The position numbers were made by a program, and so were the translations under genes. Under the pieces are notes generated by a model, which worked only from the letters and a program-made list of their open reading frames with translations, did no database searches and was not told the DNA's origin. From contig OX421966.1 of NCBI GenBank assembly GCA_949128115.1, forward strand, positions 5,642,001 through 5,706,000: DNA of 64,000 bases, written 5' to 3'. This document shows, piece after piece, positions 45,401 to 57,389 of the stretch; within the stretch, counting starts at the first letter, position 1, and every line of letters starts with the position of its first letter. This DNA comes from Anaspis maculata. Its lineage: Eukaryota; Arthropoda; Insecta; Coleoptera; Scraptiidae.

Positions 45401-48400
45401 GCCCTACAAAAACCCTTCATTTGACAATATTTAGAAACTCAAAAATGATTTCAAAGAGAGGAATCAGAACTTTTTAAAAATCTTGAATCTTGAGCACTGT
45501 GATGGAACGCATTTTCAGCGACCTTTTATGAACTTCCTCTAAGAATTCGACGAGAGTCAAATCATTTCTATATTAGGAACTAAATGTAAACGCGACGGGA
45601 TTTAGGTCAAAGCGGGGACTTGATTTTGTGTGTTCTCGCGGTCCAGACGTTCGGAAGACGACCGGGTGCCGTAATTTACTACAGGTGGGTCGTTTTTACA
45701 TTATTTTCTAAAATCATACTTCAAACATCTTTTGGTGTGACTGCATTAGATTTGGGTGATTCAATTTTTGTTTCCAAAATCGCATCTTCCTGTTCGGGCG
45801 TCAATTTATTTGTTTCTGGAAATACAAAACAAAGAAGATTCGAGCTTAGGCGAGTATACGGGAATTGTTCTCAGGTTGTCAATATTTTTATGACTATTTT
45901 AATTCATTTTGTGTATAACTTGATTGTCATGTACTTACTTGACTCCCTGTACTTGACTGTAATTGTCCTATTTTTGCTTGTGTCATGATTTGATTTGCAT
46001 TTAAATGTCATTGTCCGCGGCTTTTATGACTCTCATATTTTAATGTCATGTTTTTATGCTCGCTGCTATGTTTGTCAGATATCCAATGTAGGTATTTTAC
46101 AGGATCCTACTAACCATACCTATTTTGTCTTCTTTTGGGTTTTTATGCATTGTTGATATGATTTTATCTGCATTGTTGATTTGTTGATTTGTTATGCATT
46201 GTTTACTGATGTGTTTTACATTTGTTAACTGATGTTTCTGCGATTTTGTTTTTACTAATTTCACTTACACTGAATACCGGTATTTATCAGTGAGTTTTTG
46301 TCATTCATTTGTCTTGTCTTGTATGTGAGAGTCTTCTTCTCAGGGCTCAACTCAGGGGTTTGTTTGACTGGGTTCTTCCACTGAGTGCCCTTTTCCGAAT
46401 CCGTCACTCTTTTTTTTTCTTTGACTGACAGTATGACATATTTTGTTGTTGTGTTTTCGATTGGTTTTGTTCATTTTTGTCTAATGTGTGTCATTTTGCT
46501 ACTCTGTCAGTCCTGTGTTAGGTGTTTTATGAAAAGAATCTGATTGATTTAAATTTTGCTGACGATTTCAATAAAAATTCATTTTGTTTGCTGTCAATTC
46601 GTGTTTTTGTTCAACTCTCGATACAATCCTCATCCCCAAAGTTCCGTTCTCGTCGCGAGTATAGAGCCTGCGTGAAACGAACAACGTAAGCAAAACGTAA
46701 GTAAGGGGTCCAAAGTGAGGGGGGAGGGGGGGTGACGACAATCACAGCCAGGGGTCCAAAAGGGGGGAACAGTACAGCATCAGAAACGCGCAGTCAGATT
46801 ACGGCGCACGGCGCTATTGTAAAACTGTCTCTGCAATGCAGAGGCCCTTTGAGCAGGATACTACACTACTTGTGACGTCACGATGCCTCGAGATCACCTC
46901 TCTGAGAGGCTGGGCCAGGCAACGTGACGTCACGAAATTCACGTATCTGCATGCAACGCTACCTTTCGTCGTTGTTCGTCACGCCCTCGACCCGATTGAG
47001 AAGGGCGTGCTTCTTCTGGAGCATCTGGTCGAACTCGACGATGATCTTCACCAGGACCTGCGTTTCGCTGAAGTCCCTCTCCATGTACGGCTCCTCGGCG
47101 CACAGCACCCGAATGGCCAGGCCGGGCCCGGGGAACGGATGCCTCATCACGAGCTCCGCGGGCAGGCCGAGGTCGCGCCCCAGCACGCGCACCTCGTCCT
47201 TGTGGAAATCCTTGAGGGGCTCGACGACGCGGCCCTCGGCCCTCAGCTGCCGTATCATCTCCGAATCGTTGTGGTGGGTCTTGATGACGTCGGCCTTGGA
47301 CGTGACGAGGCTGGAGGCCGATTCGATCAGGTCGGGTCGCAGCGTGCCCTGTCCCAGGAACACCTCCTCCGGCTTCAGCTTCAGCTTGGCTATCTCCTCG
47401 TCGGAGATGCGCACGAAAACGTCGCCGATGATCTTGCGTTTCTCCTCCGGCTCGCAGCTGTCGCACAGTTTCCGCGTCACGCGCGTCCGCAGCGTCACCT
47501 CGTGTTTGTCCACCGGAACGACGGTCGTGCCTGAAAATTACATTTTTTTAATTGGAAGAATAAAGAATAAAATTGTGAAGTGGTGTCTCAAGATTATCGT
47601 ACGCCAGCATGTAAGTTGAACCATTTTATGTCTGCGAGTTTAATGTGTCATCCTCCCATTTACCTCTCTCGACTTCAGCTGTGCTTAAATAACCATAAAG
47701 AGCAAACCCCTGTTCGCAAGTAGGGAACGAACCAGCCCTTTTCCTATTCGTGACAATATTGTGCCCCGTTCGCGACACATGGTGGAGGCCGCCAAAAACC
47801 GACCCTTTTCCCTGCGTGAAGTGTGCGGGATTGTGGAGCCAAATAATTTCGTAGAATTCAAATGAAACATAGCGATGGAATTTCAAAAACGGGTTCGGAA
47901 ATATACCAGGCATGGTAATAAATACGTGACGTCACGACGTGTCGCGTTATAACTAATCAACTGCAACGTCACTTCACAGTAACTTTATCTTCAGAGGTTC
48001 TTTACAACATTCAGTTCATATCGTGACTTGAAGCACTTTGACGAATCATACCGCATTTTAAAAGCTAATTATTGCATGGAGTTTACGTGAAGTTGAGAAC
48101 GACATGGCGAGATTTCCGCGGGGCATGATTATCTGGGGGAAGTATCGCGCAATGATTATTCGATCATATTTTCACTTAATTAGCAAACAATAATGACCTT
48201 CGGCGAAGATGCTTTCGGCGCGCACCACCCGCAGCTGGATGCCGAGCTTCTCCAGCGAATGGATGACCTTGGTGCTCTCGTTTTTACGCATGAACCCGTT
48301 GTCGATGTGGAGGGCGATGACCTGGTTCGGCATGAGGGCCTTGCGCAGCAACGCCGCCGCCACCGTGCTGTCCACGCCGCCGCTCACCAACAGCAGCACC

Positions 48401-51400
48401 TTGTTGGTGCCCACGGTCGTCTGGATGTACTTGATGCACTCCTTTTCGCGACAGCTCATCGTGAAGTTTCCCGTCAGGCCGGCGACGTCGAACAGGAAGT
48501 TCTTCAGCATCGTCAGACCGTTGGTGGTGAGATCGACTTCGGGATGGAACTGGAGGCCGTACAGCCGCAATTTTTCGTTGCAGATGCCGGCGCAGAACGA
48601 CGAGCTCTGCGCTATCGGCCGGAAATTTTCGGCCACTTTGTCTATAGAATCGCCGTGGGTCAGCAGGACGGTCTGGTTCTTGTCCAAACCCCTGCGACAA
48701 AAAAAAACAACAAATGAAATGTGTACCGTGGCGGTCCTAATCAGTATTTTGTAAGATACATGAATTGTAATTAAATTCCATTTATTGTTTATTGTCATTG
48801 TGTTGTGTTCATCAAGTCAAAAGAAACAAGGCTAGAGCTGTTTCGATTAGATACAAATAAAGTTGTCAGGTGCAAATTTGTCCGAATTACTTGTCGAACA
48901 AAGTACACTTAGAGTTATTTATATTATTATTATTATTCTTGTTTGTTTTGCAAAGTTTACAATTTCAAATGAAATATTGGCAGATTTGAGTGGTTCGCAG
49001 ACATTCTGACGTGTTCAAAATGTCAAGTATCTGGAGTGCCATTTTGACAAATATTGACGGAAATGGCATTCTGAATTTATGAATCACCCGGTATGCCTCG
49101 GTGTAACCCGACTTAACGGCGCACCCGTTGTACTTCCATAGGTAGGTACACAAGTAAGTAGGTACTGTAGTGGGACGCCTTAAATTATAAAAAGAAAAAG
49201 GGAAATTATAATTTGGGACAAATTAGTCGTGGTTAAGGAATGCGAAGAATATCGATTGTTGCCGTCTGGACTCGGGATGACACGGTATGCCGGCGCATCG
49301 GTTTTGTGTGTCAGGTTTTAGACACTTGAGACGGAGGGTGGGAAATAAGGATCGGTCCGAAAGTAGCGACGGGGGTAGAGGATTCGAGTGGTAGCAGTCA
49401 AGAACGGCAGATGTGCGGGAGAAGAAAAACTCATATTTTTCAAAAAGAATAAATTAAGAAAAGTGCTGAAAACACTGTAATTAATTGTAGTGCATCAGTG
49501 ACGAGGGAAGGGAAATATTAAAGAAAGTCTGATTTCTATTGTAATCAAATGCTTATTGTTGGATGGGGTGTAAGGTAATTGTTTTGTTCATAAAATGATA
49601 GTAGGTTTTGTTCTTGATATTTCGAATAGCCATTAGAAGCATCAAGCTTATTTAATGCCTTGAAGTTGCGGTGAGGTTCTAAGTACATTGTTTTCAGCTA
49701 CCATCAAACCACCAGGAAAATGGTGAAAGCTTCAGTAACTCTTTCTAAGAGATCTAGCTTCCTACAGAGCATGATTTTGTAGACTCTATTAGCTTTAGAC
49801 AAGCACTGGCAGTATTTATGCAAATCAAATATGGGCGAACATCTCACGCGTTATTTTCCCCATATAATAAAATATTTAACCCTTTTCGCACGACAAGGAG
49901 TTTATAAACATTGAGGTTGAGTTCCAAGGAGAGCCCCTGAACTGTGCCTATTCCCTAACCCCTAATTCCTAACGCTAGCTGATGTCAGCACGTCTGGAAA
50001 TTATGTAATGAATAATTAAGATGAACTTAATTAAATTGGCGATGGGTGATTAATTTGTAATAAAGGTGAGATGTGGTTGAATGACTTCGTTTATTTCTCA
50101 ATATTTATTCAATTCATCCTCTCTCAAAGAACGCGAGGTTACTATAGTTTGATTGAGGTATTAGGGCATGACTGGGAAATCGAAATAGGTGTAATTGATA
50201 AATGACTTAGGTAAAAATAATTAAAAATCTACGGCACAACAAAACAAGAGGTAGGGTCACTAGACGTACCACAGTTAATCAATTTAATTTAGGGAAAGGG
50301 GGTTTCTCACAGTACATTGCACTTCCTGTTATCGCAATGAACCGGGAACGAAAAGTGCAGTTCTGCAAGATTGCAGAAAGCGGAGGAACACGTCCGGGAC
50401 AGGAGAATGACATCGTTCATCGACCTGAATGGAAAAAATCCAGAGGGAAGGTGACGAACCAGCCGAGGTGATAAAACCTTTTGAGCGGTAGGGAACAGTC
50501 TCTTTTGATTCGAGCCGGTCGAGGTGTAACACGCCGGGTGTGGATTGAATGAGTTCATTGCGATAAATAGTACGGCGGTTAGTCAAACCTACCTTGAATT
50601 TTATTCTAGAGCATTCAGAGTTGGCACAGTTGCAGTACATACTCCCAGCTATCTCTTAAGAAGTGGAAACAAAGTTGCAACCCCGGGAGAGCAGCGGGTT
50701 GCCTACCCAACAGGGGTGGATTTCAAAACCCTAACAAATCGTCCGTTTTGGTAACTTCTGTGGACCAGGATTGGTCCCCCACTTGACATTTACTAGTTTC
50801 AAGCATATGTCGACCTTGGCGATGGGTCGTGGAAGCGGCTTGTCTACCTTTCGGGGGCACAAACAAATAATACCGGAATAATAGTGTTTCTATCACAATT
50901 TTCAATAACTCAGTTATTTTTCAAGATATTCTGGTGAAATTCGGTAGTACTATAGAAAGTAAAGTCAGGAAGAGAATGCCGTGTGCTGGCACTGTCCTTG
51001 CCTGCTATATTTAAAAATACGACAGTCAACTGTTTTTCTCTTTTTGGCCGCCATCTTGAATTCGCCCATTATTGGATGACTGGAAAATCAATTGGAAATA
51101 CTAATCGTGGTCTTAAGGAATCATCCAAATGGAAAAATAACTATACCCAGTCTCTTTAATAGACCAAAAAGAGCTGTTGAACCGTTGGACACATTTTCAC
51201 GAGTTTCACAGAGCTTTGGCGCCCCCCATGGTCAAAATGACCATTGGATAGATGAAGGAGGGTGTCTGAAATCATCCTCTATCTTTTTCGAAGTAGGATA
51301 CAAAACCATTTTGATTCAAGCTCAGTCTTTCCTGAAATAGTCCGAAAATATTCTGGAAAAATAGGTAGTTCACTCTAAAATTGTATACTTTTAAATAGCC

Positions 51401-54400
51401 GGGATTATAGTCAACTGAAAATGATTTACTCACTGGGAATGGTTATTTTTGCATTAAGATCATTGCCTATGACCATTATCATTAGTACAGTTTGATTCCT
51501 CACTTATTCAATAATGGGTGACTTCAAGATGGCGGCTATGAGAAGAAAAACAGTTTACTGTCATATTTTCGAGGATAGTGGACAGAGACGATGGCAACAC
51601 ACGGCATTCCATTCCTAACTTTACTCTCCAAGGGACTAGCGAATTCCACTTGAATATCTTAGGAAATCTGCTCGAAAATCACTGATTTATTGAAAAATGT
51701 GAATTTTCATGAAACTGACCAATCATTCCAGGATTTCTCGGAAACGGCTGAAGATATGGAGACGCGGTTGATTTTATCTTAACAAACATTAAATTGTGAG
51801 TCTACATTGTGGCTTTCATGACTGCAAATTTTCTGATTCAGGGGTTGGAATTTTTGAATTATTGAACACCCTGTATAGGACGTCTGCAAGTGGACTTATA
51901 GTAGGCATCACTTCTTAAAAGTTGCTCAGGGGCCTAATGAACATTCTGTGGCAAGTCTCACTTGATTATTTTTTGCAAGGTTGTAGCTCGTAACGTCCGG
52001 ACTAACCTGTGATTCCGGTGACTTCTGTTTGTGTCCCTGAAAGGTAGGCAACACGCTGCCACAACTCATCGCCAAGGCCGACATATGCCCGTAACTAGTG
52101 AATGTCAAGTGGGTGACCGATCCCGGCCCATAGAAGTCACCGAAACGAACGATTTGTTGAGGATTTGAAATCTACCCGTTAGGTAGACAACTCGCTATAC
52201 CGCTGCTCTCCCGGGTTTGCAATCTTGTTTCCACTTCTTAAACGTAAGGTGGGGGTATGTACTACAACTATGCCAAGTCTGAATGCTCTAGAATAAAATG
52301 CAAGGTAGAAGGTAGGTCTAGATAGCCAGATTTTGAACTTTTCAAATGAAATTTTGCAAAATTTGAGATATCAGATGATATTACCACATTTAAGTGGTTT
52401 GCAGGAATATTTTGACATGATTGAAATGCCACCTCGACAGATGTCAATTTTTCCAAGTCACATTTTGGCATTCTTGAAATGCTATTTTGACAGATTTCAA
52501 TCTTTACAAGTGACATTTTGACATGATTTTGTTTTATAATTTCAAATGACACTTAGTGGTCATTTGCAGACCACACAGCAGAAGACTTCAAATGATATTG
52601 TACCTCATTTCAGTGGTTTGCAGGAATATTTTGACATAATCGAAATGCCACTTTGACAGATGTCAATTTTTCCAAGTGACATTTTGATTTTGACAAACTT
52701 TTACGATTTCAAATGATACCTTGGCGGATTTTTGTAGTTTGCAGTAACATTCAAACATATTTGAAATATGCCTTTGCAAGTGACATTTTGAAACATCTCA
52801 ATGATTTCAAGTGTCAGTGATATTTGTACACGTTCAAAGAGCCATATTTTTTTTTTAATTCAAAACTTGCAAGTTACAATTTGACAGGTTTTTGGAAAAC
52901 CATTTTTACATTTTTTTCCCAAAAATATTCTGAACGAATCTAGTTATGGACGACTTCAAAGATTTCGCTTTTTCAAGTGATACTTTATTGGACTTCGGTG
53001 GTTTAGAACAAAATTTTAACATACTTTCAGTGACTTCAATTTGACGGGTTTTGGTGGTTCACAAACTCAATTTTGACAGGATTTTATGGATTCAGTGGTA
53101 CTGTGACCGGCCTTTCAACTGTTGTGTCATTTTGACAGAGTTTAATATTTCCAAGTGACATTTTGACCAATTCAATTGACATTTACAACGATTTCAGTTG
53201 TCTTCAGTGATACTTTGCCAAGCTTGACGATGATTTGAATTGATTTTTATTCTAAATCTGAGTTTTTCAGAGACATCATTTTCGCATTTCCCACTCCAGA
53301 TTCCTCGCCGCCAAAATTGTTTCCAGGAAAACGCCAAAACAGGTCGATTTTTATTTCGATGGCGACATCTAGGACACGTATTGCCAAATTTCCGTCTTAA
53401 CCCCTTCACCCCAGCCTTACCGTACTTTAAAATTTGAAATAGCATTACCTATCTTGTGAAATTGAAATTGAAGGCAAAAAAATTGTTTTTGTCAAAAATA
53501 TTTTGAATTTTTTTATTCACCCTTTCTCTAAATTCTCTCATTGTCAAATAAAGGACAGTTTTTCCCCTATTTACTCCCGACTATTAAGAAATAGATTTTC
53601 CAGGTATTGCTGAAATTTTCATCTCCAACCCCTTCTCCCCTACCCTACTTTAAATATTAAAATGACATTACCTACCTTGTGGTGATATATCTAATTGACG
53701 GTGATCAAATTCTTTTTCTGTGAAGAATAATTTCAAATTTTCTGATCCACCTCCTGGCCCATATCAAAAACTTTCATTTCAAATTTATTTGACAGAAAGA
53801 ATTTCATTACCTTCAATTTCATGTTCTATAAGGTAGCTAATGCTATTTGAAATTTTGAAGTAGGGTGAGGTGGGGAAGAAGGGGTTGAAAATAAAAATTT
53901 GGTAATATGTATCCTAGATATACCCCTTGAAATAAAAATCGACCTGTTTTGACGTTTTCCTAGAAAAAATTTTTGGCGGCAAGAAATCTGGGGTGAGAAG
54001 ATTGGAAATGAACACCCTCATGTTTTTTCAATTTTAACACACATTTTCGTGGATTTCTGTGATTTTAAGCGATTTCAATGTCCGAAAGAGCATCAAGATT
54101 GTGAAAAAATATTAAGGGCAAGTAGTAGGTAGAAAGAAAATGGAAAAATTGATGAAACAAAGAAATTTTGCTTCCTGATAAGTGTCCAGTAGAGTACTTT
54201 CACGTTACTGCATAATAATTACTCTATGCCTAGTTACCCTTTTCCTATTTGCACACGCTTAGCGACATAATATTCACAGTATCACAGTGTGCAATAATAA
54301 TAATTGCCGTGATGCGATCGCGTTTAATCGAAATTGCAAAATCAAAAAGTGGTTGCTTTCCAAGCTTAGATATTGAAAATTGAGAAAAGCCTAGCTGAAA

Positions 54401-54744
54401 CAATGATAACGATAACAGTTGTGTAAGAATCAAGACAACTGGCCAAAGATGCCGTATATTTTGTTACATAAAACTAGCAGATAAAACGATAAAAACAAAC
54501 CTATTGACCTGAACAACACTGGACAACAAACATGTTTTCAAATTATTTATTATTATTAGTGTGGCAACTGAAATTCAAATTAAGAAAAGGAAGAAAAAAA
54601 AAAGGAGAATTGAGAGCTATACTCACTTGAACAGCAAACATTTTGTGTTCACTTCAATGCCGAACTGCCCATCCTCTCTGGAGTCCTTTCGAATCACCGA
54701 TCCACCAAACTCTTTGTTCATCATCTGCATCCCATAGCAGATCC
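30342..54744 (-). CDS. GMPS: GMP synthase [glutamine-hydrolysing], 3' six exons (gene span)
   Basis: GMP synthase makes GMP from XMP, ATP and glutamine in the cytosol, the last step of guanine nucleotide synthesis. Coding exons: 54627-54744, 48198-48691, 46963-47530, 37368-37674, 31098-31286 and 30342-30443; all phases fit, giving 592 residues of the family's ~690. The class-I glutamine amidotransferase part shows the nucleophile Cys in GICYGMQ and the His/Glu of FHPEVD. The ATP-pyrophosphatase part shows the P-loop SGGVDSTV. The C-terminal dimerisation part shows [23 protein letters not shown] and ends [14 protein letters not shown]. The N-terminal ~75-95 residues (with the GGPxSV motif) were not found between 54745 and 64000 and probably lie upstream. 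The gene exceeds 24 kb because two introns hold large satellites. The coding sequence is intact and GC-rich against the AT-rich surroundings, so it looks functional. Confidence 0.97.
31098..31286 (-). CDS. GMPS: GMPS exon: C-terminal domain, second part
   Basis: 63 codons: [57 protein letters not shown], ending PVD. TTACAG acceptor, GTAAGT donor, phase 0 on both sides. Confidence 0.96.
31505..37045. repeat. Higher-order satellite array inside a GMPS intron
   Basis: Six related ~200-290-bp monomer types can be told apart by their heads: a (GCGAAAAGTAGTC), b (GTGCGAAAGGCTTTCG), c (GCGGAAAGCTGCAATTTT), d (GAAAGCTGGCGTTTCTCG), e (GAAAAGCTGTCGTTTCCTG), f (AAAGCTGCCCTTTTCCGC). The order is a b c d e f, d e f, a (short b) c d e f, a b c d e f, a b c, with period ~1.3-1.5 kb. 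No coding content. Confidence 0.88.
37060..37206. mobile_element. 147-bp MITE at the satellite edge
   Basis: Inverted ends TAGTCGGAAACGATACCCCA and its near reverse complement ending GGTATCGTTTCTGACTA. AAT flanks both ends. It sits between the satellite and the GMPS exon at 37368. Confidence 0.8.
37368..37674 (-). CDS. GMPS: GMPS exon: C-terminal dimerisation domain, first part
   Basis: Encodes [52 protein letters not shown] and [18 protein letters not shown] acceptor, GTAAGA donor, phase 0 end. It sits between two different satellite arrays, with a 147-bp MITE only 160 bp downstream. Confidence 0.96.
37735..43430. repeat. CTTGAG-rich satellite inside the next GMPS intron
   Basis: Irregular ~140-215-bp units with the recurring blocks TTCTTGAGCATCTTGATCAG, AACACGACATTTGTTTCAAG and GAGATTTTCTGAGCCTCAAG. 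CTTGAG and its reverse complement CTCAAG are hugely over-represented. Open frames resemble leucine-rich repeats (ENLEN) on both strands, which marks them as artefacts. Confidence 0.9.
43440..43557. mobile_element. ~117-bp hairpin MITE
   Basis: ACCGTATGATCAAAAACTTT at the left pairs exactly with AAAGTTTTTGATCATACGGT at the right; TIRs extend ~40 bp with few mismatches (GGCTGTGG..). TA flanks both ends. It lies at the end of the CTTGAG satellite. Confidence 0.92.
43560..46962. other. GMPS intron, no gene seen
   Basis: Holds a GC-rich patch at 43700-43960, a TATAAAAGG with downstream CG-rich sequence at 45140-45230 that could be part of an old LTR, T-rich text at 45900-46600, and two TGACGTCA octamers at about 46873 and 46926. 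None supports a gene. Confidence 0.5.
46963..47530 (-). CDS. GMPS: GMPS exon: end of ATP-PPase domain and start of the dimerisation domain
   Basis: Encodes [71 protein letters not shown] and [14 protein letters not shown], all strongly conserved in the family; ends NNDE plus AG before GTAGCG. TTTTCAG acceptor. Confidence 0.97.
47531..48197. other. GMPS intron, possible LTR fragment
   Basis: 47690-47860 contains GTGACAATATTGTGCCCCGTTC-like text resembling retroelement LTR edges, without confirmed ends. No exon. Confidence 0.3.
48198..48691 (-). CDS. GMPS: GMPS exon: amidotransferase His/Glu and ATP-PPase P-loop
   Basis: Completes a Lys codon, then [31 protein letters not shown] (catalytic His and Glu) and [17 protein letters not shown] (PP-motif that binds ATP), [12 protein letters not shown], ending SIFAEG. 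CGCAG acceptor. The donor is GTCATT, weak, but the phase joins the next exon as AEG-TTVVP. Confidence 0.96.
49355..50330. repeat. Second copy of the 17.9-18.5 / 19.3-19.6 kb repeat
   Basis: Colinear with 17935-18490 and then with 19285-19620, but without the ~0.8 kb that separates these blocks there. It therefore shows the two blocks close together, as in one unit. Confidence 0.8.
50590..52310. mobile_element. ~1.7-kb foldback element
   Basis: Left arm (GAGAGCAGCGGGTTGCCTAC at 50688, CACTTGACATT, GGCCGCCATCTTGAA) pairs with the right arm (AAGATGGCGGC, AATGTCAAGTG, GCTGCTCTCCCGGG at 52203). Arms are more diverged than in palindromes 1-3. No gene. Confidence 0.75.
52330..53230. repeat. Short-motif array (GACATTTTGAC)
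   Basis: AAGTGACATTTTGACA and variants recur every few tens of bases, mixed with GATTTCAAT. Degenerate, no coding content. Confidence 0.7.
53288..54003. mobile_element. ~0.7-kb foldback element
   Basis: CCGCCAAAATTGTTTCC and AGGTCGATTTTTATTTCGA on the left pair with AAATAAAAATCGACCTGTTT and TTTTTGGCGGC on the right; centre near 53643. A fragment of the same family occurs at 58005-58100. Confidence 0.8.
54627..54744 (-). CDS. GMPS: GMPS exon: glutamine amidotransferase nucleophile
   Basis: Starts with two bases of a Gly codon then [19 protein letters not shown]; ends KCLLF plus AA before GTGAGT. The Cys of GICYGMQ is the glutaminase nucleophile. T-rich tract and CAG acceptor precede it. Confidence 0.95.
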
Positions 54745-54865
54745 CTGAAAAAAAAAAACAGCAATTTATTTGTATAGCAAAATGGAAAATTTGCAGAAAA
54801 ATAGAAGAAAACGATGGATTATCGATAATTAATAAAATGCGGAATAATGCGCTATAAATACGTGT

Positions 54866-55467
54866 TTTATACAGGGTGTTTGCAAACTTGGGTGGAAAAT
54901 TGAACCACATTACGGAAATGCTTCAGAAGTATCAGAAAAATGGTGGAAAAAATACATGATTTTAATTTTTGAAAATATTAAGCGGAGCGAGCGTGGTCCT
55001 TTGATCCCTATTTTCGTTTTTTTGAAAGAATATGGTCAACTTTTCCATCAGACCAAAAAGCAAATTTTTTGAACCTTTGAATGTGTTTGGTGATTTTGTT
55101 TAGTGTACAGGGTGAGTCATAGAGGTTATAAAACTTATGTAGAGGAACAAATAACACAAATAGTTCCCATATGAAATTTTCTGCATGCATTTTTGAAGCA
55201 AATTGGATTTTCAGGATTCACAATTCACCCTGTATAGTAAATAAAATTACAAAATACATTAAAAGGTTCAAAAACATTGCTTTTTGGTCTATTGAGAAGA
55301 GTTTACTAAAATCTTACAAAATAACGGAAATAGAGGGGGTCGAAGGACCTCCTTTTGAACCTCCATATTTTCAAAAATAATAGCCCAATCATTTTTTCAA
55401 CCTTTTTGTGATACTTTTGAAGCGTTTTTCTAACTGCGGTTTAATTTTCTACCCCAAGTCTGTATAT
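54866..55467. mobile_element. ~0.6-kb foldback element with TACAGGGTG-type end
   Basis: Left end TACAGGGTGTTTGCAAACTT; right end ...CCCCAAGTCTGTAT. A second inverted pair lies inside (TACAGGGTGAGTCATAG at 55107, CACCCTGTATAG at 55226), suggesting one element within another. It is ~120 bp upstream of a GMPS exon. Confidence 0.75.
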
Positions 55468-55773
55468 AATCAATTTCACGGCTTTCTACATTAGAGCAAG
55501 CTATTGAAAAATTGTGTTGTGTTGGTACGAATGATACGATGACAAAGGGATGCCAGTCAGTTCTCTACACGTGCAATTTTTAATGTGACACCACCTTGTC
55601 ACCGTGTCGAGGTATCATCTCAAGAAGTGAAAGTGTTTGAGCATACGCCAGGAATCGTGAGTTTCTTTGGAGTGCTTTGCAATGTGGAGGATGAGGGACA
55701 TTGTCTCTGTGGGTCTCCATCAAGGTTGTTACGTTTTAGGCGGCTACTAATGAATGATGTTGAAGATCCTTAT

Positions 55774-56447
55774 ACAGGGTGGTCCAGGTTTCAGTCGGCA
55801 AACTTTGCAGGCTGATGGAGGATAAAAAAAGAAGTCGACTCACCCCAAAAAGTACATAATCTAAAATGCATATTAAAAAAGTGATAGGCCTTCAAAGTTG
55901 CAAAAAAAGTTGTTTTTTTCTTGATAACTTTTGAACAGCTTGACCGATTTCGCGCTCAAATTTTGCACATGTGGTTAACGAACACGTCCCCAGTGATTTC
56001 TTGAAGAAAATTCTGTCAGAATGACGCAGTGTCGTAGATCTGGGGGGTACTAACCTTCTTACCCCCCTACTTTCTACGCCACTGGATATTTTGGAAAACC
56101 GTTGAAACTATTGAATTTAACGTTCAATTCTGAAGAGAAAATTGGCAAAATTCAATACTTTTAACGGTTTTCAAAAATATCCAGTGGCGTAGAAAGTAGG
56201 GGGGTGAGAAGGTTAGTACCCCCTCGTATCTACGGCACTGCGTCATTCTGATAGAATTTTTTTCAAGAAATCACTGGGGATGTGTTTGTTGACCATTTGT
56301 GCAAAATTTAAGCGAAATCGGTCGAGCTGCTCAAAAGTTACAAAGAAAAAAAAAATTTACTGCAACTTTGAAGGCCTGTAACTTTTTTATAGGCTTTCTA
56401 TAGGCCCTTGCAAAGTTTGTCGACTAAAACCTGGACCAGCCTGTATA
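55774..56447. mobile_element. ~0.67-kb foldback element
   Basis: Left end TACAGGGTGGTCCAGGTTTC; right end AAACCTGGACCAGCCTGTAT. The central pair CCAGTGGCGTAGAAAGTAGG and its complement is nearly exact; centre near 56120. Confidence 0.85.
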
Positions 56448-56499
56448 TAAGAGGACATCTTTTAACGTACCCTAGACATTTGCAGAATCAACCTTTCCT

Positions 56500-57065
56500 C
56501 CAGCCGCCCGTAACTTTGAAATTTCAAATGGCATGACCCCTTGTTATAACGCGGTTTTGAAGATGTCGGCGAGCTGAGTATAACTACCAAGTTTAAAAAA
56601 TTTCCATGAACCCATAACGAAATGGCACCCTGTCATAATCCTGGAATCTGGTAAATTCCCACCCCAATATCTCTTAAACCAATCAAGATATAAAGATGAG
56701 GTTTTCTCGAAGTTGTAGGTATAATCATTTTAGATAGTTTTTAAATAACGGTGGGGGGTTGAAAATTCTCATTTTCAACCCCTGAATTTTCCACCCCCTC
56801 ATGAAACAAATAATTCAAAAGTGGTCAATTACCTACAACCCTGAGAAAACCGCATCTCAATATCTTCATTTGTTTCAGACGTATTGGGGTGGGAATTTAC
56901 CAGATTCCATGATTTTGACAGGGTGCCGTTTCGTTATGGGTTCATGGAAATTTTTGAAACTTGGTAGATATACTCAGCTCGCCGACATCTTCAAAACTGC
57001 GTTATCACAAGGGGGTCACGCCATTTGAAATTTTAAAGTTAAAGGCGGCTGGAGGAAGGGGGTTG
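56500..57065. mobile_element. ~0.55-kb foldback element
   Basis: GAAGATGTCGGCGAGCTGAG (left) pairs with CTCAGCTCGCCGACATCTTC (right); GGCACCCTGTCA pairs with TGACAGGGTGCC. Centre near 56790. Confidence 0.85.
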
Positions 57066-57389
57066 ATTCAAATGTCCATGGTATAGTACATATCGAGGTA
57101 TTCTGAAGTCGTAAAAAGGGCCATAAATATGGAAGGAAGAGGAAGAGCAGCTTCGCTGAATACCGCCAATAAAGACATTTTATTATTATTATTATTATTA
57201 AATAAAGATCTGCTGTAAAGTAGCCGCAAAGCCATTATAGTTATATGGGTACATGGGTACCGGCACCCTTACTATCACCATTACTATGCGGCCACTTTGA
57301 GTCCAGTTGTGTAGAGATAACGATCAGGGTGCACTCAGGTGGCAATTCCAAGAATTCATAAAGGGCCTTCATTGTTCAGTAATAAATAC

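Noticed and set aside
47690..47880. Second solo LTR
   Set aside because: No TG...CA ends with target duplication could be fixed.
46836..48754. Long plus-strand frames (up to 232 codons) and extra minus frames over GMPS exons
   Set aside because: Shadows caused by GC-rich coding sequence; the frame with SGGVDSTV and [12 protein letters not shown] is the real one.
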